Assembly (NCBI GenBank): GCA_002778195.1
Contig: PCDI01000002.1
Span: forward strand, 1,819,628 to 1,883,627
Direction: 5' to 3'
Source of the DNA: Raffaelea ambrosiae
Lineage: Eukaryota; Ascomycota; Sordariomycetes; Ophiostomatales; Ophiostomataceae
DNA length: 64,000 nucleotides
Part shown: positions 10,919 through 24,000 of the stretch, in pieces
How positions within the stretch are numbered: position 1 is the stretch's first letter
Layout: every line of letters begins with the position of its first letter
Notes under the pieces: generated by a model
What the model saw: only the letters and a program-made list of their open reading frames with translations
Told to the model about the DNA's origin: nothing
Database searches by the model: none
Translations under genes and position numbers: made by a program

Positions 10919-12705
10919 TCAACGCCGCATCGAAGCCTTTGTGCCTTTGCCACCATCGCGCTGCTTAAGCCGGTTGGTGCGCCAGCCCTCGTACCACTGC
11001 TCTCGGCTGGCCTCACGCAGTTCGCTCCGCCAGTCGCCAAAAACAGCATCCTTGAGGCGCACGAAATCGCAATGTTCTTCGTTGTTCGGATCGGCAAAGC
11101 CCCACGGGAATTGGCGTCCCACAACCCCCGGCTCATAAATATCGGGGCTGATAATGGACATAGGAATGTATGGGACATCGTCGTCTTCCTTGTTTCGGCG
11201 CAGGGATGCAGAGGACAAGTGTTTTGAGCCTCTCGAAGTCTGCGAGGTTGGAGTGTACGAGTCCCGTGCACCTTGAATAGGCAGTCCGGAATTTTCTCCT
11301 TCCTGTAAGGCAGAAGCGTCGCTGAGAGTCTCGCTGTCGCGAACACCTTGTGCCGGCCCCTTTGTGGCGGCGGCTGCAACCTCCTCTTCGCTCTCCTCAT
11401 CAATGCGGTTCGAGTCGATAGTATCGACATCGTCGTATTCGTCGAAACCGAGCACCTCCAGAGGATCCAAGTTCGACCTCTTCAAACTATCGGACACCGA
11501 CTTCTTGAGAACGTTCATGTGCTTGGTGGTGATCGTGTCGGCCTTAGAGATGACAGGAATGACAGTAGTCTTACCCTGCAAGGTGCGGAGAACCTGGAGG
11601 TCGAGATCTTCGTCAAGGGCGCCGAGAACACGCTGCTGGGGAATGTACTTGACGGGACCGCCGTTCTGACCATTGCTGTAGCCATTAACACTCTCTCCCC
11701 CAGCCTTGGAAGCAGCAATGTTCCGGTCAAGGCGGGCCGGGTCCAGAATGAGAAAGACGGCGTGAATGTGCGTGTCCTGGGCACCAGGAGAGCGCACGAC
11801 CTTCATCTCCTCGTTGAAGGTATCCTCAAATTTGCTCTCAAGGAACGCAGACATCTCGCGCAGTTGCAGGTCGACCACGTTTTTCTCCAGGCCCTCCGAG
11901 TCCCAGAGGGTCAGGCCGATGCGCTCGCCGTCGATTTCGGTCTCAACAAAGTGAGGAGAAAAGTTGCCCGTGGGCGGAGTGACGGGCACAAACTCGTCGG
12001 CATCGAAGTGCTGCTTGGTGCGCTTCTTAGCGGGCAGGGCCAGTGAGGTCTTGAGAAACTCGAGGAAGGACGTTTTGCCCGAGCTCCGGGTGCCGATAAT
12101 CAAGACGCTATAATTGAGTACATTGTAAGTCCATGGACTGCGCAGACGCTAAAAGTGCAAGCGAGGACGGGCACGCTATTCCTGAGAGTAAGACATGCAG
12201 AGATAGAATTCTCCGCAGGCCGTTTCAGGGGAGGGGAAAAAAACATAGAAAAAAAAACCCAAACTTACTTGAAAGGCGTCGGGTCCTTCCGCCGCCGGAC
12301 CCTCCTAGGTGAGTTGACGGTGCTGATAGCACTGCTGGCATAGCTGTATCGGCCACGGTGTGTCATACTCTCGGTCCGAGCGTATGGGTCTACCCAGGCG
12401 CCGTTGGGCACAGGTGGCATGGGAACGCTGGCGACCGATGGGGTTGGGTCCATGGACGGGCGCGGTGTGTAATTGCTGTTGTAGTGGTCGCTGGGAGAAG
12501 CTGAGAGATCGCGCTCACCGTCACTGCCGGAGTTGCCAAAAGAGCCTTCCAGGTTGGGGGCTGGAGCCCCATTATAAAGAACGGGAAGACGAGGAGGGGA
12601 CTTGGGAATCTCCTGGTCGCGAAGAGCTTGGCCCTTCTTGTTCTTGAGCTCGCCGGACTTGCTCCGCCGAAGCAAGATGCCGAAACTGGAGCGACGAACA
12701 CTCAT
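10919..12705 (-). CDS. Divergent filamentous-fungal septin GTPase, 2 exons
   Basis: Exon 1 is 12705-12269 and exon 2 is 12107-10919. The 161-nt intron has a GTAAGT donor and TATAG acceptor; phase 2 joins AA to C, giving Asn146. The product is 541 aa. An N-terminal Ser/Pro-rich basic extension (residues 1 to about 140, beginning MSVRRSSFGILLRRSKSGEL) precedes a septin-type G domain. P-loop is GTRSSGKTS (151-159), G3 is DSEG (215-218) and G4 is SKAD (333-336). The tail contains acidic and serine-rich segments and no evident coiled coil. Septins polymerise at septa and hyphal tips. The departures from the usual GxxGxGKS/T, DTPG and AKAD motifs fit the filamentous-fungus-restricted septin class represented by Aspergillus AspE. 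That subclass assignment is from memory and unverified. Confidence 0.85.
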
Positions 12706-15700
12706 GGCTGTGGTTGGAAAAGCAGAAACAAGGTGAGCAAGAGAAAGAAGGGGACGGGCTGTGAGTTTTCAGCCGGATCTACTCCTGGGCTTGTTTTGAA
12801 GGCTGATCAAAAAAAATTAAAACTCGGGATGATGCTTTCTGGTGGGCTGTCAGTACTGTCTCAAGGCCGATGCCCAACGTATATGAATGGAGAAGGGGAC
12901 ATCAACCCACCTGAACATGAAGCGCCGGTAAACCGTCTATGTGAATCAAGGTCCAGCCAATTATGACCGCTCTGTCATGCGATTAATTACACGCGACAGG
13001 GGTGTGTGATGGGCAGGGCGCTTGGTGACGCAGAGGGCCGAAAAAAATCGAGATTGGTGAATAGAGTGTTCTCAAAAGAACAGAGATGACGGCAAATTTT
13101 CCGACTATGGCTTTAATGGCTGTATTGGTGATTGACAGCACAGATATCCTTTGGGACGGGACGATCTCCCAGGTGGATGGGCGGTATATGACAAGGAGGC
13201 TCTAGTGAATAGGCGGTCCCGATGCTCAAGTTGATGCTTGGAGCCGTTCTTCGGATGTTCTAGACGTTCTGTCCGTGGCTTTATCCGCAGAGACGATCGA
13301 CGTGTGCAGTCGCAAAACCGGTAGGTGAATCAGGCTTGTAGTAGACTACCAGCTCTCTGCAAAAGATGGCGAGGTGTATCGTCCGGCGAAGAATATTCGT
13401 GGACGAGACGCGCGGAAGATGGAGGCTAGGCGTCGCAAACACGGACGGCGCAAGCGGTTGCTCTTATTGAGAGAGGAGACAGGAGGATTGGTAATGTCGG
13501 AGGCCTGTAAAACAAAGCAAGGACTTATAGCGGTGCTTGTTAGCGACAGATCGTGTAAAGGGGACAAGCTGCCAGTAGTCCGAGTCAGCTTGAAAAGGGG
13601 GGGTGATGTTTTTTTTTCCAGGGCGGCAAACAGAGACCCAACCAGGTGCTGAAGCCGTGCAGTGAGGTGGCATGAACCAGACAGGAGAGCAGGATAGGAG
13701 ACCAGTTTCAACTGAAACCTCGCCACTTTGCCTCTCTGATCTGGCGTGGCTTGTCTCGTCCCGTCCTGTCTCGTTTGTCTTGGGCGGCAATGCCGCAAAA
13801 CGGCCGGGTAAGGGGAATACGCAAAGGAGGAGGAGTAGGGCAGGTGTGGACCTCGAAAGGGTCGTCTCGTCACACGATTTCTCGGTTTGGCTAACGATGA
13901 TGTTCACTCACTTTGTGTTCCAGAGGCAGAGGAGATCCCAGGCAGTAGAGGATGCTTGACGAGATGCGAGGGGAGGGAATAGGCAGAAAGTAGGTGAGAA
14001 GGGAGCTTTCGAAACTCGGGAGGGAGCAACGAAAAGGGACAAAAAAATAATAAATGGAGGGGATGAAAGAGAAAATAGAATATGCGGCGTAGTGGTGGTG
14101 TGCGGAGTTGGGGGGGGAGGTACTCGTAAATGAGAAAGGACGACGAGAGAGGAAGGAACGACGCGTGGTGGAAAACGGGGACGGAACACGGGACAGGACA
14201 AGCGCAAAGGAAACGTGCAGCGTTAAAATGAAAGAGGGTTGCTGTAGATTATTACGGTAACTACTTCGTATACGGTGGCAGCAGCCGACGTTTGTTGAAC
14301 GGCGGAAAGGCGAAAAGGGGGGGAGTGAGAGCCAGAGAGAGACTGGCACAAAGAGACAAATACAAATAGAGAAAGAGAGGGAACCCTGGCAACCCGTTCC
14401 TTCTGTAAGTGGAGATAAAACAAAGGTAATTTCGACGGCAGGAGCAGATGGCAGATGGGATGGCGAGCAGCGCGCACAGAAGCAGGAAGGAGCGATGGGC
14501 AAAAATTAAAGGGTCAGGCAGGAGCAAGCAATGAGCAGGCGGCAAGAGCAGGCAAGACAGAGCAGAGCAGCGAGGGAAAGAAGCAAGGAAAGAAGCAGCC
14601 GTTCCCCGCTGATGGGCAAAGAAGCGTCAGGGTCTCGCGACAAACCAAGCAAGAACGACCCATTTGCTCTGCGACGTGCGACCTGTCCGACAGAGTAACG
14701 AGCATCTTGCACGGAAAACGGAGCTCTTTTGGGACAAGTCCTTTTTGGGGCTTCTTTGGCACTCGTTTTCACTCGCTCCTGGGAACTCGCTTTGCTTCTT
14801 CTGTTCAATTTTTTTTTTTTACGGTTGCAGCACCGAACTCCCAAACTCCCCAAAAGCCCTGGCCACCACCTGATGGCCGACGAAATAGGAGGTTCGCGAC
14901 CCCAATAGGGGAAAGGTTGGCATTAAGAATATTAATTGGACAAGGCGGACTGTCCAGCCCATACAACCCCAGAAGACTAGTCCGGTTACAGGTTGCAAAA
15001 GAAAGCAAAAAAAACGGCCGTCGCTGGTCGCTGGAACGGCATGAAACACCAGGGTGGACCGGCCAGTGGAGCAACGTCATTATGGGGACGATTCTCTTGC
15101 AGAGAACACCAAAAAAAGGGCAGAGACACACACTCACTGGTGAGCCTGCCAATTCTACACCCATACGGGGAGGCACTAGTGGGTCTAGTGGTCGTCTGGC
15201 TCATTTACAGAATACATAGTCGTTATTCTTGGTGAAGTCCAAGAGCAGCTTCGGCGAAATCGCTCAGGACCTTCTTCCACATCGTGAGTGTCTGTGTGTT
15301 GTCCTTTTTTTTTTTTTTACTTTGTCTGGTTTTTGTTTCCCGGTCGCTGGTCTCTCGTGTCTGCAGCTGCCCACGGACTTCCGGCGTGTGACCACCTTGG
15401 AAGAAGTACTCGTAACTCACTACAGCGTATCTCACCCTTACTCGTGAATTGTCCTGTGCATGTACCTTGAGATCGCCTAAGAAATGCATGCATTTTCCCA
15501 CAAACGGCTGGTTCCACCTTGTCGCCGGCAGTAGTGCCTCAAACCTTACAGCACGCTCCATCGATTCAGAGTCATGGCTTCAATGTGGCCCCCGCTCTGG
15601 AGCTGGCGCGGCGTCTCTTTGCCATGCTCTGTGCTGCAGGAAAAAATCGTGGCCCCCATCCATGCCCCTTTTTGCTGCAGCAGGGGATCGCGTCGCGTCT

Positions 15701-17349
15701 CGTGCAACGGTCCAATCATACTGCGGGGCCATTGGTTATGCGGGGCTAGCTAGATACGGTGTAGCGTCGAATCAAAGCAAACTTTCCACCACTCTATTGC
15801 TCTGCCCTTTTTTTTTTTTTTTTACTTTTTCTTTTATTCTTTTGTCTCGCGCGTGGTGCTAAACAGTTTCGTGTGCCATGTGGGAAATTGTGGGAGTAGC
15901 TCGTTTGGGCAAGACCTTTTATCAACGCGAGCTGAGGCTTTGGAGGGAACGAGAAGGGAAAGAAGAGGTAAGGGGAGGCAAGGAGGACCGTTTGAATCGT
16001 AGATCTGGTGGTCTCTTTTGGTTGTGAGGCGTCATCTGGGCACACTTTCCACATCTGTGGTGTAGTACACGGCATTGTACCAGAATACGTATTTCCAAAG
16101 TACAAAAACCTGGGCGATTCGCCCTGTGTACCGTGCCATCTTCGGGTTGCTTCCCTTTTTTTTCTTCTGCTGGTCAATGCATATTTGCCCAGCGCTTCCA
16201 GGGTTGCACAGTTGGGGTGAACCAGGATTGGAGCTGAAGAGGCTGGCCAACGACGTCGACGAGCCGACGACCAACAGACCACTCACTGCGCGTTGCATAT
16301 ATATGGCCAGGGCGTACAAAGTGTAGAAATGGGGACCCATCGTATTACTGACCATTGAAAAAAGGAAACCCAGGGCTGAAAACCACACAATACGGGGACA
16401 TGGACACCTCTTGCATTCGGGATAATAGGGAACGCCATTTCTCGACCCAGGTACTGTAATGTGACCTGTTTGCGGCGGCTGCTGCAGCTGCAGCTGCTCA
16501 CAGACAGTGTGCTCCTTCTCCCAAGCAATTGCGCACAGAAGTTTTTTATTTTTTTTTAGACTCCTCTGCCGACTTCCTGCTGATTCCTTTACCGGCCAGC
16601 CTGCAGGCTGCCATTCCACTGTTCCATTCTGGCCGATCTTGCCGAAAGGGACAAGCTGATCAGACAGGGCATATTCTGCCGGAAAATCCTGGTAACAGGA
16701 AGAAGCAAAGAGAAGGATGGACGGGGGGTGAGAGTCGAAAGTGAAGAGTCAAATGCGACCAGTTCTCTTGGATTTGTAAAGGGCATTGTGAAGACTTACG
16801 TCGTCGAGTTGTGAGTCCAGTGTGCCTACCCTAAATGGGAACGTTTCTGCGACGGCCACGTGGGCCATCTCTTGACCTGTTCTGCCCTCCCTTTCTCTTC
16901 GGCTTCCGGCATTGTCCAAGTCGCCCGTATCTCTCGGTCTCGGCCCGGGCAAAGAAGGCTTCCGCCAACCTACCGGCATTTGCTCCTTAAATTTTAGCCT
17001 CTCTTTTGTCGGCGTTTATCGACAAAAGTTGCCTAAAACGGCAATGGTTGCGGACAACTGCGTCTCTTAGTCAAGGCCTGCGGGGTGTGGAGGTGCTCGG
17101 AAGAGAGAGAGGGCTGGTGGGATGAGTTGCGAGGAATGAGGTCATGAAGATGTCTTCTTCTTTTTGGGAGATCCTGTATCTCGCGAAGGCGGAAAAGGCC
17201 ATGAAAAGCACACACAATGCAGCACCTACAACCCCAAGTATAAAGGCCGTGGATGTTCCAGCCAGAAGTGAAGTTTAGCCAAAGCAGCAGAACAACACCT
17301 CAAAGCAGACAGCAACAAAGACAATCGATAAGCTACTTCCTGCATTACA
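12706..17349. other. Intergenic region between septin and DUF1348 genes
   Basis: This is a 4.6-kb shared 5' flank of divergent genes. It contains polypurine stretches (13950-14180, 14300-14600), T-runs at 14809-14820, 15307-15319 and 15808-15823, an octamer TACTCGTA at 14121 and 15407, and CACGTGGG at 16858. Open frames are long only because the DNA is purine-rich. None shows a domain or a consistent splice structure. Confidence 0.5.
17239..17244 (+). promoter_or_regulatory. TATA box of the DUF1348 gene
   Basis: TATAAA lies 106 nt upstream of the ATG at 17350, a usual distance for a fungal TATA element with a short leader. The leader is A/G-rich just before the start, and the ATG context is ACAATGG. 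Confidence 0.5.
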
Positions 17350-17890
17350 ATGGCTTCCACAGCTCCCTCCAACACGGCCACCCGGCCACCCTTGCCGCCG
17401 TTCACCCAAGAGACTGCCCACAAAAAGGTCAAGGCCGCCCAGGATGCCTGGAACACAAAGTGCGTCCAAATATCACATCTAAAGGAACCCTTACTAACCA
17501 TCCCCCCCCCCTAGGAACCCCGTCATTGTCGCTCCCGCCTACACCGAAGACTGCATCTGGCGCAACCGCGACATCTTTCTCCAGGGCCAGGACGCCATCA
17601 TCGCCATGCTCGCCGCCAAGTGGCAGCGCGAGCAACACTACCGCCTGCGCAAAGAGCTCTTTGCCTTCACCGACAACCGTATCGCTGTCCAGTTCTGGTA
17701 CGAGTATCAGCTGCAGACCACGGGCCAGTGGTACCGCTGCTACGGCCTTGAGGACTGGACCTTTGCCGCCGACGGCCGCATGCGCAAGCGCCAGATGAGC
17801 GGAAACGAGATCGCCCTGGCCGACGACGAGAGGTGGTTCCGCGACGGCGTTGACGTCAACACCGTGCCCATCACGGAGAAGCACTGGTAG
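17350..17890 (+). CDS. DUF1348 (SnoaL/NTF2-like) protein, 2 exons
   Basis: Exons are 17350-17459 and 17515-17890, giving 161 aa. The 55-nt intron has a GTGCGT donor and a run of ten C directly before the CTAG acceptor; phase 2 joins AA to G (Lys). The sequence runs from MASTAPSNTA through VKAAQDAWNTKNP, YTEDCIWRNRDIFLQG, the Trp/Tyr-rich strand AVQFWYEYQ, and WTFAADGRMRKRQMSGN to the end TEKHW. This pattern and length match DUF1348, a family with the cone-shaped NTF2/SnoaL fold whose natural substrate is not established. No signal peptide or membrane segment is present, so it is probably cytosolic. It converges with GDT1 across about 1 kb. Confidence 0.9.
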
Positions 17891-18895
17891 GGGAAAACGG
17901 GGGGGGAGCTCTAATAGAGAACACGAACAAACAAGTGAAAGGGACAACATTGGGACCAAATCTGAGCAACAAGCACTAGCACGAGCACGAGACAATGCAT
18001 CACTCCCGAGAAGAGGCCATACCAATTTAGCATTTGGTTATTATTACCGTGTAATCCTTTTTTTTTTGTTTTTGAAAAAACACGAGGAAAAAAAAATAAT
18101 AGGCCATATATACATCCCCACCGCTCCGTCTATCGTGCGTTCCTTTGCGTGCAAAGTGATTTCTATATTGATGAGTCTCGATCATGTCTTGAGAACACCA
18201 GGAAAAACTAGGTGGAATAAAACAAATGACGTCTGGCAAACATTCCGCCAGACGTCATACAAAGAACAGGTCCGGGTGGAAAAGACCGCCCCTGCGGGGG
18301 GCGAAAGGGTGAGAAGGGGTGGTGTGAGGGAAATACCCTCGTGTAAAACAGTTTGAGCTATCCCAAAATCGCGGAAAGAAGAGCAGCCGTGAGTGAACAT
18401 CAAGGAAAAAAAGAGAGTAGACCAAAAACGAGCGAGATGAAAAAAGAAGGCAAGACAAAAGAAAAAGAAAAAGGAGTGCAGACAGCGAGGCAACAAGAAA
18501 CGAAAGGACCCTGTCAAGGTGACAGGAATTAAATAGACGTAGAGTGCAAAAAGCAAAGAAAGGAGAGGCATGAAGACGATGATGAAAGGGAAGACAATGA
18601 GAGAAAATGTAGCCCGGTGTGCCATGAGTTTGAGTCTTCCCTGTGTTTTTCGCAGTCGCAAAATATAACTCCGTCCATGCAGAGAGATTCCCGCCAGTTA
18701 ACAAAACACAAAATCCGCACATCCACCCAACCGCCCATTTCCGTCGACTAAAGCATCGTACTTATACACACAAAGAGGAACAACAGTCGGCGCCAACACC
18801 AGATAAGGAGAGAAAGCGAGCAAAGATGGTAACAGGTGGGTAAGAGTGGCACAATGAGATGGTGATCATAAGAGGTGCAGCTGTTGTTCTCATGC
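17891..18895. other. Convergent intergenic region between DUF1348 and GDT1 genes
   Basis: No gene is seen. The stretch contains A/T runs around 18057-18100, a perfect inverted repeat at 18227-18257 described separately, and a purine-rich segment at 18360-18620. Both 3' UTRs must lie here. Confidence 0.55.
18227..18257. repeat. Perfect 11-bp inverted repeat with 9-nt loop
   Basis: TGACGTCTGGC at 18227-18237 is followed by its exact reverse complement at 18247-18257. The right arm ends in the CRE-like GACGTCA. The hairpin sits between two convergent genes, 337 nt past the DUF1348 stop and about 640 nt past the GDT1 stop. It could be a 3'-UTR or antisense-RNA hairpin, or a paired bZIP site. Confidence 0.8.
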
Positions 18896-21005
18896 TTATG
18901 CGTAGAAGAATGCCTCGACGAGGTAGATGATGCCGAACAGGAGGAAAGAGACAGCGCCGCCAATGGTGACAACCCTGAGGCTAACCCGGCCTGCAACAGC
19001 GCGACCACCGATGACTGCGACGGCAGTGCAGCAGGCGTGACCGATAACAGCACCCCAGGTCACCCACCAGTAGTCCTGTCCGGCAGCCATAGCCATAGTA
19101 GCGATCTGGCTGCGGTCGCCCCATTCTCCCAAAAAGGTCATGACGAACGTCTGCACCCAGGCGGGGCTCAGCAGCAGCGATGCCAGGTTGGCCAGACCGC
19201 CGCCGATGCCGCGGACTGTGCCCAGGGCGCCACCACCGCTGGCGACCCGCCAGGTGCCACGACCGCGCGAGGGCGATGCCGAGGACGATGCGCTGCGGTT
19301 GGGGGTGTCAAAGCGAGACTGTTGGCGAGGCTGGCGGCCATCAGAGATACCCATTTCAAGAACGTCGGGGGACAGAACACCACCGTCGCCTCTGCGGCGG
19401 CCATTTTCGCGGGCCAGATGCTCCTTCTCAGCCAGCTCCAGCTCGACTTCTTGCATCTCAGAACCGACACCCTCATCGGCACCGATGCCCATGCCTTCGC
19501 GGAGCATGCGGGCACCAAAGACAAGGAACAGACCGGCGGCGAGGAAGTTTGTGATGCGCTTGGGAATGAGCACGGGGACGGCGTGGCCCAGGACAGCCGA
19601 GAGGATGGTCATGGTGAAGAGGGCGCTGAAGGCGGCAGAGAAGACAACCATGCGGTCGTGTTTCATGGCCATCAGAGCAGCCACCAGGAAAGTCTTGTCG
19701 CCCACTTCAGAGAACAAGATCATGGTCAGGGACAGCAGGAACGAGTGCAGGGGCTGGATCAGGGTCTGCGATTCCTCGTCCCCATCAGGGTGCTTCGGCA
19801 GCTTAGCCTTGTCGTTGGATGTGGTCGACTGGACATCGAGATGGTCCTTTTTGGCCGAGCCGGGGATGGGGATGGTCTTGTCGTGGGTAAAGTCAGGCAA
19901 ATCGGCTGGTTTCTGCATGGTGGGTTAGCTTTTTGGAAAGGGTTCCAATTTTCTCGGGACGGGTAACGTCTTGAGACGCGATGCCGTAGAAAGGCAAGGG
20001 AGAGAAAAAAAAATGGCGAAAAGGGAGACAAAATTTGGCACTTACACCAAAGCCGGCAGCCACATCACCGCCATCGGCATCCTTGACCTTCTCCTCCTTG
20101 GCTTCCTTGCCGCCGTTGAGCTTCTTCTCCTCGTGGTGCGGCATAGGCGGCGCCTCCTTGGGGGCTTCGGGGGCCTTCTCGACACGTTCGCCCGTCTGAC
20201 CCTCCTGGGCCTTGCGCTGCTTGTCCTTCTCGCTGACGCCGCCGCTGGTGCCGGTGGTGCCCTCCTTAGGTGCCGCCCGGTTCTTGTCATCCATTACGCC
20301 GTCGTTGCTCTCGGGAATCTTCTTGCCGTCGACAATGTAGTTGGTCTTGGGCTCTTTTTCTTCGCCGGCAGCATTGGCCTTGCGGCTGCTCTCGGTCTCG
20401 ACAAAGGGACCCTCGTGTGGCCGGCCATCCTTGCCGTCGACTGGAGCGGCCTTGGCGGACCCAGTGTCGTATTTGGCTTTGGTGCCGGCAGGTGCAGAGG
20501 ATGCAGCAATCACAGCATCGATGGTGGAACTCACAGCAACTGCTACTGCGGAGGCCACAGCGTCGGTCAGTGGGTCCTGCTCAGCTGGGACGACGGCAGC
20601 AGCAATACCCGCACCCGCACCCGCAGCACCCGCAGCACCAGCAGCACCAGCAGCACCAGCAGCACCAGCAGCACCAGCAGCACCAGCAGCACCAGCAGCA
20701 CCAGCAGCAGGTGCAGCAGCAGGGGCAGCAGCAACGGGGACGGCGGCGGCGGCGACGACAGCGGGGACGGCAGCGGCACCAGCGGCACCAGCGGCACCAG
20801 CGGCACCGGCGCCACCAGCAGCGGCGGCCGGAGCCGCCACGGCAGCTGCGGCAAGTGAAGGCATAGCAAGCATTGGCAGAACCATGAGTGCTAGCGCCTG
20901 CCGCCGGCGGTTACGTAGGCATCGTGAAGAGATATGGGAGGAGGAGTGTGAGAGTCGAGTCGATGGTGGGTGGCCCGAAGACGAGGTGTGCTGCTTGGAA
21001 TGCAT
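18896..21005 (-). CDS. GDT1: GDT1/UPF0016 family cation transporter with long Ala-rich N-terminus, 2 exons
   Basis: Exon 1 is 21005-20046 and exon 2 is 19912-18896. The 133-nt intron has GTAAGT and GCAG ends and is phase 0. The product is 658 aa. Exon 2 carries the family signature twice, EVGDKT (389-394) and EWGDRS (583-588), each inside a group of hydrophobic helices, separated by a charged loop. Gdt1 proteins act in the Golgi, moving Mn2+ and Ca2+ against protons to support glycosylation. Exon 1 has a basic-then-hydrophobic signal-like start, with an alternative first Met at 20885, then an Ala/Gly repeat region and an acidic and Lys-rich linker. An ATG overlapping the exon-2 acceptor (19918) could start a 340-aa form only if the intron were retained or transcription began later. 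Domain call is firm; the exact N-terminus is not. Confidence 0.9.
20600..20870. repeat. Coding 9-bp repeat in GDT1 exon 1
   Basis: Tandem AGCAGCACC-type nonamers, most regular at about 20627-20707, encode Ala-Ala-Gly repeats on the minus strand. Flanking degenerate copies extend the tract. Repeat number is likely to vary between strains. The unit keeps the frame, so expansion would lengthen only the linker between the signal-like segment and the transporter domain. Confidence 0.85.
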
Positions 21006-24000
21006 GTTGAAAGATGGGAATTGGCGACAAAAAACTGGTCGCAGCTTGGAAGAACGAAGGATGATAAACTAGACAAAAAAAACAAAATCGGACTGTTTAT
21101 CGAGGGTTCTGATGGGTAAGGAGAGAGTTCGTAGGGATTAGAACGAGAGGTCTATTGTGTCTCGATGCTGGGCTCGAGACGCTGTCGTCAGCAGGTCTGC
21201 TGTCGTGGAGAGATCAATGTCGCAACGGGGTAGTGTGAATTTTCGATTTTTGAGGTCGACAAAAAAAGGAGAGATGCGTCCAAAGATATGCGTCGAAGAA
21301 AAAAGTACCAAAGGGACAGACACGAAACGGTCGCACGTTGGTGTTCAGGTCGCAGAAGAAACACTGCCGATGGAAACAGTCTCCCAAGCTCGTCGTTTGG
21401 TGAATGCAGATGCTGGTGTGAGGAGAAGCCGGCGATGCAGGAAAAAAAAAAAGAATGGAAGAGGAGAAAGCGATGCTCATGCATTGGACAGAAAAAAAGA
21501 TTCGACTGGCCCGGCTTTGCTGGTGCGCTGGATTGACGCGTTTCCCCGAAGGTCAAGTCAGCCAGACCGGGGGGACAGCCCAGCAGAGTCGGGCTACGTA
21601 GTATTGGTGGAGCGCGCAGTGGGTCGATCACCTAAAAAAAGGCAAGAGAGACCCAGGCGTGCTCTTGCCAGGTGTGGTGTGGCCCTGGTGGTAGTGGCGG
21701 TGGACATGGAGCTGGCCATGGCGCCGTGCCCCTGTGAGACGAGCGCGGATGGGCAGGGACGCAGGACAGCGTGACTCAGCTAGGGGAACTACGCAGATTA
21801 AACCTGAAGCTACAAGGAAAGCTACGATCGGCATCAGGAATGGATTACGGACAACAAAGAATGCAGACAGGCCAAGTTGACAAAAGAGTTGCGTATGCCA
21901 GAGACATGAGGCAGCACAGGAGACAAAGCGGTGCAGAGTTGAGAAACACTGCCGAGAGGACGCAGGGACACACAGTAACCAGCGCACAGTAATAGTGAAC
22001 GCACAGGAACACGCCCTCGGGACGCACATTACACATTACATGGGCGAGGCAGCGCAAACGTGGCCCGAACCAGAGATGTGCGCGCCCCAGAACTGTGGTC
22101 ACGCGGGAGTTTGGGCCAGACTCTGGGAGAGGATGAATATGCATGGAAGACTCCTTGGATAGACTTGTGCAGGGGGCAGGCACGTCCCAATACGCAAGGA
22201 AGGAGCAATAGACGAGCCAGAACAGTCTGCTCCTATTAGTTTACTTATGACGAGTAAGATGGTGTTCCTGGTCAGGAGGCAGAAGAAAAAGTCTCCAGTC
22301 TTTCTTGCCCGTGCCTGTCAGCCCAGAGGGGGGAATCTGTCCATCGCTCGCTGAAAATTTTGGGGTCCATAATTGGCTGCTTTGGCTTCGCCTCCCCCTT
22401 CTCCCTTCTGCCCCCCTTCCGCGGGCAGATGCTAGCGCGACGGCACCAGCCAAGCTCGCACGGAGTACGACAACGCCGAATGGAACTAACGGCTGACAGG
22501 CCGACGTCTCCTTTCTTGCCCCTTTTTCTCGGCTGGCTAATACACGTACTATGTATTTCACCATGTATCTTTTAGCCAGTCTACAAAGCCAAAGGCCAAA
22601 AGCCGCCAAAAGGCTACGAAGCTAAAAAGGCTACAAAGCCAAAAGCCAAAAGCCGCCAAAAGGCTACAAAGCTAAAATAAAAATAAAAATAAAAAAAGGC
22701 TACAAAGCCAAAAGGATGACATGCAAAACTCTCCCTGGAAAGCCGCCGAATGACGGCCCCTTTGACGCCAGTGGCTGCATGTGCCTGCGTTTGGAAGTCG
22801 TTCTGCCACTCTGCAGCTGACGAGCTGGAGAAATGGGCCAGCCAAACCACACAGATTCGGTGGCATGGCATCTGCAACACGGAACACAAAAGTGCTGACG
22901 CCACTGTCGCAGGGCAATAAATTGGCGGCGGCCCGCTGGCACTCCGTAGCACTGCATGCTGCCTACTGTATCCCCACAGTGCTCGCACTGGCACTGCACT
23001 GCCTCGTAATGCCTTGTAATACAGGGTAACTGTATTCATACTGGCCCGTCTGGGGCAGGAAAACGCAATTAAACCAAAAGCTTGGTGCTAGCAATATGCT
23101 ATGAGCTTTTCGGAGATCATCCACTCGACGCCATGCCTCGTATCCCCCCTTGTCTTGTGCCTGGCCATGTCCTGATTAAATTTAGAAAGAATAAGAGTCG
23201 ATGACGGGCGACCATTGCACGTGAGAAGCCGTGTGCAAGGAACTGTGCAAGGCCTGTTCATCTTTTGGACCTGCCTCAGCCCCGCGTGATAATACATAGT
23301 ACTATGTGGCTACTAACTACTTTGTAGAGCTAACAGCCAAAAAATTTTTTAACAGAATGCGCGTTTGGATCAGCGCGCGGGGAAAGAGACAGGGGTCCTG
23401 CTTGCGAGAGGTTGCATCGTGTGCTCTGGATGCAGTATTCCAACAGTCCTAGACTCTCGTTCTGGAAAGACTGAAGAAAATACATAGCAGACGAGGTTCA
23501 AGAGAGAAAAAAGAGAAGAGAAAAAACCACGTCGCGGCCAGCCAGCACACGGATCTCGGGAATTGCCTGCTGCCATGGACGACCGTATTAGGATGAGCTG
23601 CCTGTTTGGGTGAGACCATCTCAAATCAGACGAGATGACAGACAATGCCCCCTCGGGCAGGACAGCTTTGAGGGGATGCGGATGTGCCGACTGCAGCGCA
23701 GACTGCCAGCATGCTCTGAGCGTCCTTCACATCTGGCCTGCTTCCAGTCGCGTCTCGCCACCAACCCGCCCCCCCCCCCAACTGAGTCCAACGGCCCAGG
23801 CGTTGCCATAGTCGACGTCGATCACTGCCAAACGCGCCCAGCCTTGTCGTCCTATTCTGTATGTGCGAAGTGATCTTTCCGCGTCATGGTCATTGCTTTG
23901 CAAATTGGATGCAACGCACGCATGTCTGCATAGATTGCGTCTGCGCCCCGTACGAACCGACATGCCGGTATGCCCTGCATGGGAACTGCAAAGCAGATAT

